In this document: positions 31,462 to 39,699 of the stretch, piece after piece | Layout: each line of letters starts with the position of its first letter | Position numbering within the stretch: position 1 is the stretch's first letter | NCBI GenBank assembly: GCA_947307255.1 | Contig: CAMZIO010000015.1 | Location: 1 to 40,525, forward strand | DNA: 40,525 nt | Source: an uncultured Clostridia bacterium | Lineage (GTDB): Bacteria; Bacillota; Clostridia; Oscillospirales; Oscillospiraceae | Direction: 5' to 3' | The notes under the pieces: model-generated | What the model saw: only the letters and a program-made list of their open reading frames with translations | What the model was told of the DNA's origin: nothing | Databases searched by the model: none | Made by a program: the position numbers and the translations under genes

Positions 31462-32715
31462 ATGAAACGGTATTTTTTCATATGGATCGCTCTGCTTCTC
31501 CTCCTTCTCACCGCCTGCGGTGAGGGAGAGGAGAAGCCCGTTTTCGATCCGTCGGCGCCGCAGGCGGATGAAACGCCCGCCTCACCGTCCCAGGGCGAAG
31601 CGGAGCCGTTGCCCGAAACGGCGCCGTTATCCGAAACGGAAACCAGCCCCGACCCCGTGGAGAGCCGTGTCGCAGCGCTGCTCGCGCGCATGAGCGTGGA
31701 GGAGAGGGTCGGTCAGATCTTTTTTGTCCGCTGTCCGGAATCGGGTGCGGCGGAGGATATCGCCCGCTATCACCTCGGCGGCGTGCTGCTCTTTACGCGG
31801 GACTATCAGGACGCCGACGGGAATTGGCTCAGCGAGCGTGATCTGACGGAAAAGCTCCGCGCCTTCCAGTCCGCCGCGGCGGAAAGCGGCGGCGTGCCGC
31901 TGTTTATCGGCAGCGACGAGGAGGGCGGTACGGTTACGCGCGCGAGCCGCAATCCCAACCTGTTTGCGCAAAAGCGGCGCTCCCCTCAGCAGATTTTCGC
32001 CGCGGGCGGCATGGACGCCGTCGCACAGGAGACGTTTGATTACAACAGCACGCTGCTGCGCTACGGGATCAACGTTAATTTTGCACCGGTGTGCGACGTC
32101 TCCACCTATCCCGGCGATTTCATCTACGACCGCAGCTTCGGGCAGGACGCCGCCGCAACGGCAGAGTACGTGCAGACCGTCGTCGCGCAGATGAACCAAT
32201 GCCGCGTTGGCGGCGCGCTGCAGCGCATGGGCGCGGTGCTCAAGCATTTTCCCGGCTACGGCAGCAACGCCGACACCCACACGGGCATTGCCATCGACAA
32301 CCGTCCCTACGAACTCTTTGAAACCGCCGATTTTCTTCCCTTCCGCGCCGGAATCGACGCCGGCGCGCCGTTCGTGCTCGTCTCGCACAACGTCGTCGGC
32401 TGTATGGACGTTTCGCTGCCCGCCTCTCTTTCCCCCGCGGTGCATCAGATCCTGCGCGAATCGCTCGGCTTTGACGGCGTCGTCCTCACCGACGACCTGG
32501 CCATGGACGCGGTAGCGTCCTACGCCAGGGACGGCAGCGCCGCCGTGCTGGCGGTGCTCGCCGGAAACGATATGCTCCTGAGCAGCGACTATCTCACCCA
32601 GATCCCGCAGGTCTGCGCCGCCGTCGAGGACGGAACGATTCCTCTCGAAACGCTCGACGCCGCCTGCGCGCGCGTGCTGCGCGCCAAAATACATCTTGGC
32701 CTGATCGGAGAATGA
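31462..32715 (+). CDS. GH3 beta-N-acetylhexosaminidase (NagZ-like) lipoprotein
   Basis: Removes N-acetylglucosamine from muropeptides or glycans; located at the outer membrane face. The 417-residue protein has a lipoprotein signal peptide (FFIWIALLLLLLTAC, Cys19), a Pro/Glu-rich linker to about 68, then the GH3 barrel with ARMSVEERVGQIFFVRCPE near 75, LFIGSDEEGGTVTR near 149, KHFPGYGSNADTH (261-273, with the Asp-His pair typical of NagZ) and nucleophile Asp in VVLTDDLAMDAV near 355. No C-terminal second domain, as in NagZ. The start at 31462 follows GGAG. It overlaps alaX by 4 bp. Confidence 0.9.
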   Translation: MKRYFFIWIALLLLLLTACGEGEEKPVFDPSAPQADETPASPSQGEAEPLPETAPLSETETSPDPVESRVAALLARMSVEERVGQIFFVRCPESGAAEDIARYHLGGVLLFTRDYQDADGNWLSERDLTEKLRAFQSAAAESGGVPLFIGSDEEGGTVTRASRNPNLFAQKRRSPQQIFAAGGMDAVAQETFDYNSTLLRYGINVNFAPVCDVSTYPGDFIYDRSFGQDAAATAEYVQTVVAQMNQCRVGGALQRMGAVLKHFPGYGSNADTHTGIAIDNRPYELFETADFLPFRAGIDAGAPFVLVSHNVVGCMDVSLPASLSPAVHQILRESLGFDGVVLTDDLAMDAVASYARDGSAAVLAVLAGNDMLLSSDYLTQIPQVCAAVEDGTIPLETLDAACARVLRAKIHLGLIGE

Positions 32716-33863
32716 CCATGGAAACTCTGAAGCTCTACTATCAAGACCCGTTCCAAAAGGAATTCACCGCCTCGGTGCTCTCCTGCGAGGAGACCGGAGG
32801 CGGCTGGGCCGTCGTGCTGGATCAAACGGCGTTTTATCCCGAAGGCGGCGGCCAACCGGCGGATCACGGCGTCCTCGGCGGAACGACCGTGCTGGACGTG
32901 CACGAAACCGGCGGCGTCATCACGCATCTTTGCGACCGCCCCCTCGTCCCCGGTGCGGCGGTGTCCGGCGCGATCGACTGGGCGCGCCGCTTTGACCATA
33001 TGCAGCAGCACTCCGGCGAGCATATCTGCTCCGGACTGATCTGCGCGCGCTTTGACTGCGACAACGTCGGCTTCCATATGGGCGCGGACGTCGTAACCAT
33101 CGACTTCAACGCCGACATCAGTTGGGACGCGCTGCTGGACGTCGAGCGCTGCGCCAACGCATACCTCTACGAGGATCACGCCATCGACGTCCGCTTCTAC
33201 CGCGGCGCCGCGCTGGACGCCGTGGAATACCGCAGCAAAAAGCCGCTCGACGGCGATGTGCGCATCGTCTCCTTCCCCGGCGCGGACTGCTGCGCCTGCT
33301 GCGGCACGCACGTGCTGCGCAGCGGCCAGGTCGGCATCGTGAAATTTCTCTCCTGCCAAAAGTTCCGCGACGGCGTGCGCATCGAGCTGCTGTGCGGCGA
33401 ACGTGCGTATCGCTATCTGAGCGACACCTGGGCGCAGAATCTGCGCGTCGCCCAGTCCCTTTCCGCCAAACCCACGGAGAGCGCCGCGGCCGTAGACCGG
33501 CTGAGCGCCGAGCTGGGCGCGCTGAAGCTGCGCGCCGCCGCGCTGGAGGCGCGGATCTTTGCGCAGATCGCCGCGCAGTACGCCGCGCAGGGCGACGTGC
33601 TGCTCTTTGAAGATGAGATGTCGCCCGACAGCGTGCGCAAGCTCTGCGACGCGGTCGCCAATACCTGCGGCGGGCGCTGCGCGGTTTTTGCCGGGACGGA
33701 CGGCGCGTGGAAATACGCCGTCGGGCAAAAAGACGGCGACCTGCGCGCGCTGACCAAGGCGCTCAACGCCGCGCTGCACGGGCGCGGCGGCGGCAAGCCG
33801 TTTTTCGTACAGGGCAGCGCGACGGGCACGCGCGCGGAAGTCGAGGCGTTTTTCCACGCTTGA
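32712..33863 (+). CDS. AlaX-type alanyl-tRNA editing protein with DHHA1 domain
   Basis: Hydrolyses mischarged Ser- or Gly-tRNA-Ala in trans. The 383-residue protein has the AlaRS-like N-terminal barrel with TAFYPEGGGQPADHG near residue 39, the editing metal site H100-SGE-H104 and C196-CGT-H200, then a helical linker (about 245-285) and a C-terminal DHHA1-like domain ending with the glycine-rich GRGGGKPFFVQGS near 357. This matches the long AlaX class. Start ATG at 32712 overlaps the NagZ-like stop; an in-frame ATG six bases later is possible. No catalytic aminoacylation domain is present. Confidence 0.92.
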   Translation: MTMETLKLYYQDPFQKEFTASVLSCEETGGGWAVVLDQTAFYPEGGGQPADHGVLGGTTVLDVHETGGVITHLCDRPLVPGAAVSGAIDWARRFDHMQQHSGEHICSGLICARFDCDNVGFHMGADVVTIDFNADISWDALLDVERCANAYLYEDHAIDVRFYRGAALDAVEYRSKKPLDGDVRIVSFPGADCCACCGTHVLRSGQVGIVKFLSCQKFRDGVRIELLCGERAYRYLSDTWAQNLRVAQSLSAKPTESAAAVDRLSAELGALKLRAAALEARIFAQIAAQYAAQGDVLLFEDEMSPDSVRKLCDAVANTCGGRCAVFAGTDGAWKYAVGQKDGDLRALTKALNAALHGRGGGKPFFVQGSATGTRAEVEAFFHA

Positions 33864-34062
33864 TGCCGGCGTCTCTTCGTTTCCCGCCGCCCAAGCCAAT
33901 AGCCGGAATGACGCGGAGAAATGATGAAGAAGCGTCTTTTCCTGCTCTTCGGCTGCACCATACCGCTCGCGCCCGCTTCGTGCGCGCAGCGGCCGGAGCT
34001 GTTCGCGCCCGCCGGCGCGGCGGACACGCGCGCAAAGCGGCGTGTTTTCGCAATGATGCTGC

Positions 34063-34102
34063 AAAAAGAAGAAAGAGCTGGCTTTCGCCAGCTCTTTCTT
34101 TT
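34063..34102. terminator. Bidirectional terminator between alaX and nhaC
   Basis: AAGAAAGAGCTGGC, loop TTTC, GCCAGCTCTTTCTT form a perfect 14-bp stem with T-rich flanks on both strands. It serves the convergent alaX (plus) and nhaC (minus) genes. The interval 33864-34062 before it holds no recognisable gene: a plus-strand frame starting MMKKRLFLLFG at 33921 has a signal-peptide look but runs on through the terminator and antisense to nhaC. Confidence 0.88.
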
Positions 34103-34115
34103 GATTGACACGGTG

Positions 34116-35648
34116 TTATACTGCCGCAGGCTTGTTGTTCTCCATGTTGCGAATCACCAGCACCGTCAAAACCATCAGCACGATGCCGATCGGCAGGCAG
34201 ACGTACCAAACACGGACAAAGCCCGCGATGATATAGCTCACCAACGACACCGCCGCGGCGGTCAACGCGTAGGGCAACTGCGTGGAAACGTGCTGCACGT
34301 GGTCGCACTGGGCGCCCGCGCTCGCCATGATCGTCGTATCGGAGATCGGGGAGCAGTGGTCGCCGAGCACCGCGCCCGCCATGCAGGCGGAGATGGCGAC
34401 GATCATCAGTTCGTTGCTCATATCGGCGTGGAACACGTCAGCGACGATGGGGATGAGGATACCGAACGTACCCCAGGAGGTACCGGTCGCAAAGGCGAGG
34501 AATCCGCCGACAACGAACACCAGTGCGGGCAGCAGGCTCATCAGCGCGCCGTTGTGCGCCGCGGAGTCCACCAGTGCGGCGACGTTCTCCTTTGCGCCGA
34601 GCGAGTCGGTCATCGCCTTGAGTGTCCACGCGAAGGTCAGCACCAGAATGGCGGGGACCATCGCCTTGAAGCCCTCCGGAATGGCGTTCATGATCTCGTT
34701 GAAGTTCAGCACACGGGTGGCGAGGTAGAAGATGATCGTGATGATCAGCGCCACGGCCGAGCCGTACATCAAACCCACGGAGGCGTCAGAGCCTGCAAAC
34801 GCATCCACAAAGCTCTCGCCGTCAAAGAAGCCGCCGGTGTAGATCATGCCGATGACGCAGCAGACGATCAGCACGACGATCGGGAAAATCAGATGAATGA
34901 CCTTGCCCTTGCCGCTGACCGGCGGGTTGGGCATATCCTCCGCGCCCGTGATGCTCGACCGTCCCGTGGTCTCGCGGGCCTCCAGCTTCTGGCTCATCTC
35001 CGCGACCTTCATCGGGCCGTAGTCAAATTTGCCGAAGGAAAGCGTGAGCATCATGGCGATGGTGAGGAACGCATAGAAATTATAGGGGATTGCGCGCACG
35101 AACAGGTCGAGGCCGTTCACGCCGTCCACGAAGCCGGATACCGCCGCCGCCCAGGAAGAGATCGGCGCGATGATGCAGATCGGCGCGGCGGTGGCGTCGA
35201 TGAGGTAGGCGAGCTTCGCGCGGGAGATCCCGTGGCGCTCCGCCAGCGGGCTCATAACGGAGCCGACGGTCAGGCAGTTGAAGTAGTCGTCGATGAAGAT
35301 CAGCACGCCGAGCGCGATGGTCGCAAGCTGGGCGCCGGTCTTGGTCTTGACGTGCTCAACCGACCAGCGGCCGAACGCCGCGCTGCCGCCGGCGCGGTTC
35401 ATCAGCATGACCATTGCGCCGAGGATCACGAGGAATACCAGGATGCCGATATTCCACGAGTCAGTCAGCGAGCCGACCATGCCGTTAACGAACACGTGCT
35501 CCAGCGTACCGGTAAAGCTGAAGCCGGTGTACATCATTCCGCCGACGAGGATACCGATGAAGAGCGAGGAGTATACCTCCTTCGTGATCAGCGCCAGTGC
35601 GATGGCGATAATCGGAGGCAGCAGGGACAGGATCGTTTGACCAAGCAT
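34116..35648 (-). CDS. nhaC: NhaC-family Na+/H+ antiporter
   Basis: Exports sodium (or exchanges malate and lactate in the MleN branch) against protons. The 510-residue polytopic protein has about twelve hydrophobic segments and the family motifs FIDDYFNCLTVGSVMSPLAE near residue 118, APISSWAAAVSG near 160, ATGTSWGTFGILIPI near 390 and GAVLGDHCSPISDTTIMAS near 425. A hydrophilic loop lies at about 215-250. Ribosome binding site GAAAGGAAGG. Its leader contains a 16-bp tandem repeat. The exact ion/substrate cannot be read. Confidence 0.92.
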   Translation of the reverse strand: MLGQTILSLLPPIIAIALALITKEVYSSLFIGILVGGMMYTGFSFTGTLEHVFVNGMVGSLTDSWNIGILVFLVILGAMVMLMNRAGGSAAFGRWSVEHVKTKTGAQLATIALGVLIFIDDYFNCLTVGSVMSPLAERHGISRAKLAYLIDATAAPICIIAPISSWAAAVSGFVDGVNGLDLFVRAIPYNFYAFLTIAMMLTLSFGKFDYGPMKVAEMSQKLEARETTGRSSITGAEDMPNPPVSGKGKVIHLIFPIVVLIVCCVIGMIYTGGFFDGESFVDAFAGSDASVGLMYGSAVALIITIIFYLATRVLNFNEIMNAIPEGFKAMVPAILVLTFAWTLKAMTDSLGAKENVAALVDSAAHNGALMSLLPALVFVVGGFLAFATGTSWGTFGILIPIVADVFHADMSNELMIVAISACMAGAVLGDHCSPISDTTIMASAGAQCDHVQHVSTQLPYALTAAAVSLVSYIIAGFVRVWYVCLPIGIVLMVLTVLVIRNMENNKPAAV

Positions 35649-35669
35649 AGAAAATCCTTCCTTTCATCT

Positions 35670-35728
35670 GTGTTCTTCTGTTGCCGTGTTCTTCTGTTGC
35701 CGTGTTCTTCTGTTGCCGTGTTCTTCTG
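35670..35728 (-). repeat. 16-bp tandem repeat in the nhaC leader (3 full copies and one partial)
   Basis: On the plus strand the unit GTGTTCTTCTGTTGCC occurs at 35670-35685, 35686-35701 and 35702-35717 without a mismatch, and its first 11 bases again at 35718-35728. The array fills the DNA between the nhaC -10 box and the ribosome binding site, so it forms nearly the whole 5' untranslated leader. Identical adjacent copies are prone to slippage. Confidence 0.95.
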
Positions 35729-35730
35729 CA

Positions 35731-35759
35731 AGTATACGCGGTTTTTCTTGCATAGTCAA
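35731..35759 (-). promoter_or_regulatory. Sigma-A promoter of nhaC
   Basis: Minus strand: TTGACT (-35, 35754-35759), 17-base spacer, TATACT (-10, 35731-35736). The predicted RNA start falls in the partial repeat copy. Confidence 0.8.
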
Positions 35760-35879
35760 GTGCAATTTATCCGATTCAAACCCACAGAATGCAATTGAAA
35801 GCGCATCGCGACGGCAAAGTCGTCCGTGCGGCGCGGCGCGCGGCGCGCGGCACGCGGCGGAAACGCTCCTTCCGACGCG

Positions 35880-35913
35880 CAAGAAGGGGCGTGTATCTCC
35901 CGATACACGCCCC
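35880..35913 (-). terminator. Terminator after glyQS
   Basis: GGGGCGTGTAT, loop of 6, ATACACGCCCC: an 11-bp perfect stem about 25 bases after the glyQS stop. The tail on the minus strand is only moderately T-rich (TTCTTG), while the plus-strand side is TCTTTTCTTTC. Confidence 0.7.
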
Positions 35914-35938
35914 TCTTTTCTTTCGGTTTTTTGCGCCA

Positions 35939-37369
35939 TCAGAACGCAATCTTCTCCTGAAGATAGGCCTTGACCTCGCTGATCGGCAGGCGCACCTGCT
36001 CCATGCTGTCGCGCTCGCGGATCGTAACGCAATGATCCGCCGGCGTGCCTTTTTCCGGGTCGCCCACGGTGTCGAAGTCGAAGGTGATGCAGTACGGCGT
36101 GCCGATCTCGTCCTCGCGGCGATAACGCTTGCCGATCGAGCCGGTCTCGTCGTAGTCCACCATAAATTCCTTGGAAAGCTCCCGGTACAGCTCCATCGCG
36201 GGACCGGTGAGCACCTCCTTCTTGGAAAGCGGCAGGATCGCCGCCTTAAAGGGCGCAAGCGCCGGGTGCAGGCGCAGAACGGTGCGGATATCGTCGTTGC
36301 CCTTCTTGTCCTTGCCCACGACCTCCTCGTCGTACGCCTCGCACAAAAACGCCAGCGCCACGCGGTCGCAGCCAAGCGACGGCTCGATCACGTAGGGGAC
36401 GTAGTGCTCGTTCGTCTCCGGGTCGAAATAGGTCAGCTCCTTGCCGGACGCCTCTTGATGGCGGGTCAGGTCGTAGTCTGTGCGGTCGGCAATGCCCCAC
36501 AGCTCGCCCCATTCGGTGAACGGGAAGGCGTATTCGATGTCCGTGGTCGCGCGGGAGTAGAAGGCCAGCTCCGCGCTCTCGTGGTCGCGCAGGCGCAGGT
36601 GCTCCTTCTGAATGCCCAGGCTCAGCAGCCAGTTGGTACAATAATCCTTCCAGTAGGCAAACCACTCCAGATCGGTGCCGGGCTTGCAGAAGAACTCGCA
36701 CTCCATCTGCTCGAACTCGCGGGTGCGGAAGGTGAAGTTGCCCGGCGTGATCTCGTTGCGAAACGCCTTGCCCACCTGGCAGACGCCGAACGGCAGCTTC
36801 TTGCGCGTCGTGCGCGCGACGTTGGCAAAGTTGACGAAAATGCCCTGCGCCGTTTCCGGCCGCAGATACACGGTGCTGCTGGAATCCTCGGTTACCCCGA
36901 TGGCCGTCTTGAACATAAGATTGAACTTGCGGATCGGGGTAAAGTCGTGCTTGCCGCAAACGGGGCAGACGATATCCTCGTGCGAGGCGATGAACGCGTC
37001 CATCTCCTCAAAGCTCATCGCGTCCACGTTGACCTCGCCGTGCGCGTCCCCGATGAGCTTATCGGCGCGGTGGCGCGCCTTGCAGGCCTTGCAGTCGAGC
37101 AAGGGGTCTGAAAAGCTGGCCACGTGGCCGGTGGTGATCCAGGTCTGGGGATTCATGATGATCGCCGCGTCGAGGCCGACGTTGTACGGGTTCTCCTGCA
37201 CGAATTTCTTCAGCCACGCCTTCTTGACGTTGTTCTTGAACTCCGTGCCCAGCGGGCCGTAGTCCCAGGAGTTGGCAAGACCGCCGTAGATCTCGCTGCC
37301 GGGGTAGATAAAGCCGCGGTTCTTGCACAGATTGACGATCATATCCAGTGTCTTCTTGCTCTGTTCCAT
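35939..37369 (-). CDS. glyQS: GlyRS, dimeric-type glycine-tRNA ligase
   Basis: Charges tRNA-Gly; the alpha-2 type, single-chain enzyme. The 476-residue protein begins with the GlyRS motif [20 protein letters not shown], has a zinc-like CKACKAR and CPVCGKHDF pair near residues 90 and 143, [17 protein letters not shown] near 172 (class II), motif 2 [21 protein letters not shown] near 205 (in pieces), and [16 protein letters not shown] near 335 (motif 3). A C-terminal anticodon domain contains [20 protein letters not shown]. The start at 37369 follows AAGGAG; an upstream in-frame ATG at 37387 is less likely. Controlled by a T-box. Confidence 0.96.
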   Translation of the reverse strand: MEQSKKTLDMIVNLCKNRGFIYPGSEIYGGLANSWDYGPLGTEFKNNVKKAWLKKFVQENPYNVGLDAAIIMNPQTWITTGHVASFSDPLLDCKACKARHRADKLIGDAHGEVNVDAMSFEEMDAFIASHEDIVCPVCGKHDFTPIRKFNLMFKTAIGVTEDSSSTVYLRPETAQGIFVNFANVARTTRKKLPFGVCQVGKAFRNEITPGNFTFRTREFEQMECEFFCKPGTDLEWFAYWKDYCTNWLLSLGIQKEHLRLRDHESAELAFYSRATTDIEYAFPFTEWGELWGIADRTDYDLTRHQEASGKELTYFDPETNEHYVPYVIEPSLGCDRVALAFLCEAYDEEVVGKDKKGNDDIRTVLRLHPALAPFKAAILPLSKKEVLTGPAMELYRELSKEFMVDYDETGSIGKRYRREDEIGTPYCITFDFDTVGDPEKGTPADHCVTIRERDSMEQVRLPISEVKAYLQEKIAF

Positions 37370-37403
37370 GGTGTATCTCCTTTTCATTTCGTTGGCTTAA
37401 AAC

Positions 37404-37639
37404 GAAAAAACGCCCTAAGCCGGTTTTCGGCTCAGGGCGAACAAATTCCGATCTGTCCGTGGTTCCACCTGAATTCGCGTATGGGCTACGCGCACTCTTT
37501 CCCGATAACGGCGGGCCGCCGGCGGCGCATTTCCGCGCCGCTGCTCCGAGACGCCTTCGCTTTTGCTCCGTCCGAGGCTCGCACCGTCCGCCTCTTCTCT
37601 GTTCGGGAGGGAAAAGCTACTCTTTCTCTTCAACGCAGT
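37404..37639 (-). promoter_or_regulatory. T-box leader (tRNA-Gly) with terminator
   Basis: On the minus strand the leader carries the T-box core AGGTGGAACCACGG (37457-37470) followed by a terminator of CGCCCTGAGCCG and CGGCTTAGGGCG with a six-T run (37405-37439). Upstream there is AGAGTAGC and a stem I-like region with CAGAGAAG and GGTGCGAG segments. A GGC triplet at 37553-37555 (in GAAGGCGTC) is a candidate Gly specifier codon. Uncharged tRNA-Gly should relieve termination and raise glyQS expression. The T-box core and terminator are secure; the specifier assignment is tentative. Confidence 0.93.
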
Positions 37640-37645
37640 GGAGTT

Positions 37646-37674
37646 ATTTTAGTATAAAAGGCTTGCCTTGTCAA
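37646..37674 (-). promoter_or_regulatory. Sigma-A promoter of glyQS
   Basis: Minus strand: TTGACA (-35, 37669-37674), 17-base spacer, TAAAAT (-10, 37646-37651). It fires just upstream of the T-box leader. Confidence 0.8.
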
Positions 37675-37725
37675 GCACTTGCGCGCAAGCGTATCTTCCG
37701 TTTTTGAATCAGCCGCCCGGCCCGC

Positions 37726-38076
37726 TCATTCTTTTATGCGTTCCAGTTCCGCGAAGGACAATCCTCTGATCAAGACGGCTTCGGCGCTGGAATCGGTCTG
37801 ATAGGGCTCCAGCTTTTGCAAGGCTGCAAAATAATCGCAATCACCCATCGTGGCGTGCTTGCTCGTGCTGACGATCATAAGCCTGTATTCCGTGATCGCT
37901 TTGCCGCTTATCGCGTAGTTTGGCGCCTTGGGGAACACCGTTGCCGTCTCCTCCGTCAGTGCAAACGCGCCAAACACGACGCCGTCCGGTTTTGTATAGA
38001 AGTGCGGCTTTGCAACGTATGCGCTGCGCCACACGTCCGCCGTATTTCCCTTTTTCAACCAGTTGAAGATTCCCAC
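37726..38076 (-). CDS. Hypothetical protein, 116 residues
   Basis: No family was recognised. The product begins MGIFNWLKKG (GTG start at 38076, GAGGAGG about 10 bases upstream), continues with PHFYTKPDGVVFGAFALTEE near residue 24, VFPKAPNYAISGKAITEYRL near 47 and ends with AVLIRGLSFAELERIKE. It has no signal peptide or membrane segment, and a mixed alpha/beta composition. The mostly soluble, acidic C-terminus and single-domain length resemble small uncharacterised Clostridia proteins. No promoter or terminator was found around it; the 170 bases upstream (38077-38241) hold nothing recognisable. Confidence 0.65.
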   Translation of the reverse strand: MGIFNWLKKGNTADVWRSAYVAKPHFYTKPDGVVFGAFALTEETATVFPKAPNYAISGKAITEYRLMIVSTSKHATMGDCDYFAALQKLEPYQTDSSAEAVLIRGLSFAELERIKE

Positions 38077-38241
38077 TGCCCTTCTGCCTCCTCGTTTACA
38101 GGTTTGCAATTCTGGCGAATCGTTCCCACTTGCCGCCGGAAACCGCTTCCCGTCCTTCCTTGCGCAAAGCGCGGCCGGTTTAAACGCGCGCTTCGGCCCG
38201 GCCTGCCGCATCCGAATCGGCAATCGCGGCAAACCGTTCGT

Positions 38242-38275
38242 CAAAAGGGAGGCGCTTCGCAACGAAGCGCCTCCC
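38242..38275 (-). terminator. Terminator after rpsT
   Basis: Minus strand: GGGAGGCGCTTCG, loop TTG, CGAAGCGCCTCCC, then TTTTG. A perfect 13-bp stem about 25 bases after the rpsT stop codon. Confidence 0.9.
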
Positions 38276-38299
38276 TTCCTTTGTCGTCTCTTCTCTGTG

Positions 38300-38566
38300 T
38301 TATTCACCAATGCTGTTGAGCTTCAAGGTCAGCGCGCTCTTCTTGTGAGCAGCGTTGTTCTTGTGCAGAATGCCCTTGGCAACAGCCTTATCAACGGTCT
38401 TCACTGCGACCTTGTAAGCGCCTTCGGCCTCGGTGCGATTGCCTTGCTCGGCAACGGCCTCAAACTTTTTCAGCGCGGTCTTCAGTGCGGAACGGTCGGC
38501 CTTGTTGCGGTTGTTGCGCGCAGCAGAGATCAGGACGCGCTTCTTGGCAGACTTGATATTCGGCAA
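38300..38566 (-). CDS. rpsT: Ribosomal protein bS20
   Basis: Primary 16S rRNA-binding protein of the small subunit. The 88-residue basic, helical protein starts MPNIKSAKKRVLISAARNNR and continues with VDKAVAKGILHKNNAAHKKS, the conserved S20 core. Length is standard. The start is TTG at 38566, six bases after AGGAGGT; no ATG alternative is nearby. The bS20 gene of E. coli also starts with UUG, where it contributes to self-regulation, so the rare start may serve the same end here. Monocistronic, with its own promoter and terminator. Confidence 0.96.
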   Translation of the reverse strand: MPNIKSAKKRVLISAARNNRNKADRSALKTALKKFEAVAEQGNRTEAEGAYKVAVKTVDKAVAKGILHKNNAAHKKSALTLKLNSIGE

Positions 38567-38621
38567 ACCAAACACCTCCTCCGAACGAGATTTGCACGGG
38601 AAAACCACCATGCAGATTGGT

Positions 38622-38650
38622 ATTTTAACAAAGATTTCAAGGAATTGCAA
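38622..38650 (-). promoter_or_regulatory. Sigma-A promoter of rpsT
   Basis: Minus strand: TTGCAA (-35, 38645-38650), 17-base spacer, TAAAAT (-10, 38622-38627), in a clearly AT-rich stretch, as expected for a strongly expressed ribosomal gene. Confidence 0.75.
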
Positions 38651-38679
38651 GCACTTTTTCAAGATTTTCCCGTTTTTTT

Positions 38680-38709
38680 TGTATGAACCAATCTTTTGGG
38701 GATATCCTA
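38680..38709 (+). promoter_or_regulatory. Possible sporulation sigma (sigma-G/F type) promoter of gpr
   Basis: TGTATG (38680-38685), 17 bases, TATCCTA (38703-38709) resembles the forespore promoter pattern (GNATR and CATNNTA) only in part. The gene downstream is forespore-expressed in Bacillus, which makes the reading plausible. No sigma-A promoter is evident in this gap. Confidence 0.3.
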
Positions 38710-38749
38710 ATCGCAGGATACAAGATTTTGTGGACAGGAGGACTATCCC

Positions 38750-39640
38750 ATGCAAGGCAAACGCACCGATCTGGCGCTGGAGGCGCACGAGCTTTGGCGG
38801 CAGGGCGCCCGTGAGGACGCCCTGAACGGCGTACACACCGAAACGCAATCGTGCCACGGCTGCACCGTTACCGCCGTTTCCATCACCGACGCGGCCGCCG
38901 CACGCGCGCTGGGCAAGCCGCGCGGACGCTATTTGACGCTGGACCTCGCCGCGTTTCGCGCGCAGGAAGATGGCGCGCTCGAGCGCAGCGCGCAGGCGCT
39001 GAGTGAGCAACTGCGCACGCTTTGGGAAGGCCCGATCCGCTGCGCGCTGGTCGTCGGCCTGGGCAATGCCGCCATGACGCCGGACGCCATCGGTCCTCTG
39101 ACGCTGCGCCACGTGCTCGTTACGCGGCATATCCACGGCACGCCGCCGTTTTCCTCGCTTGCCTCGGTCAGCGCGCTGGCGCCGGGCGTTTCGGGCGGTA
39201 CCGGCATGGAGGCGGTTGAGGTGCTGCGCGGCGCGGTGCGCGCCGTGCAGCCGGACGTCGTCGTTGCGGTGGATGCGCTGGCTGCACGCGCGCTCTCGCG
39301 CGTGTGCAGCACGGTGCAGCTTTCCGACACCGGGATCGTCCCCGGCTCCGGGGTCGGCAACGATCGCCGGGCGCTTAACCGCGAGACGCTGGGCGTACCG
39401 GTCATTGCCGTGGGCGTGCCGACCGTGGTGGACGCCGCCACGCTTACACGGGACATTCTGGAGGAGGCCGGGACCAGCGTCGACGATCCCTCCGCCCTGC
39501 ACACGGACAGCGCCGGCGTCATGGTTACGCCGCGCGACATCGACGCCCAGGTCCGCCGGCTCTCCCGGCTCGTCGGCTACGGCCTCGACCTGGCGCTCCA
39601 CCCGCTGGATTTTCAAACTGTCTGCGCGCTGCTGGGATAG
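38750..39640 (+). CDS. gpr: Gpr, spore germination endopeptidase
   Basis: Degrades small acid-soluble spore proteins at germination; shows that the organism forms endospores. The 296-residue protein has RTDLALEAHE at the very start, CALVVGLGNAAMTPDAIGP near 98, HVLVTRHI near 121, SALAPGVSGGTGMEA near 142 and SDTGIVPGSGVGNDRRALNR near 195, the conserved Gpr blocks with the Asp residues implicated in catalysis. The stretch before the TD-LALE self-cleavage-like site is only 7 residues, against about 15 in Bacillus. The reading frame has a stop upstream with no other start, so the short propeptide is real. Ribosome binding site GGAGG. Confidence 0.93.
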   Translation: MQGKRTDLALEAHELWRQGAREDALNGVHTETQSCHGCTVTAVSITDAAAARALGKPRGRYLTLDLAAFRAQEDGALERSAQALSEQLRTLWEGPIRCALVVGLGNAAMTPDAIGPLTLRHVLVTRHIHGTPPFSSLASVSALAPGVSGGTGMEAVEVLRGAVRAVQPDVVVAVDALAARALSRVCSTVQLSDTGIVPGSGVGNDRRALNRETLGVPVIAVGVPTVVDAATLTRDILEEAGTSVDDPSALHTDSAGVMVTPRDIDAQVRRLSRLVGYGLDLALHPLDFQTVCALLG

Positions 39641-39642
39641 TC

Positions 39643-39671
39643 TTGCAAATGCCGCACGCCTGTGCTATGAT
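39643..39671 (+). promoter_or_regulatory. Sigma-A promoter of nadE
   Basis: TTGCAA (-35, 39643-39648), 17-base spacer, TGC-TATGAT extended -10 (39666-39671), beginning two bases after the gpr stop codon. Confidence 0.8.
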
Positions 39672-39699
39672 GGAGCAAATGAGCGAGGAGGTACGGATT

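Noticed and set aside
35670..35728. CRISPR array
   Set aside because: The 16-bp units are directly adjacent with no spacers and no cas genes are present.
33921..35798. 625-codon plus-strand frame antisense to nhaC, with a signal-peptide-like start
   Set aside because: It runs through the bidirectional terminator and lies opposite a clear antiporter gene. Its translation is His/Asp/Arg-rich low-complexity, typical of the complement of GC-rich coding DNA.
38077..38241. N-terminal extension of the 116-residue hypothetical protein
   Set aside because: The frame is open upstream but is Arg/Lys-rich, overlaps the rpsT terminator and lacks a ribosome binding site, whereas the GTG at 38076 has GAGGAGG.
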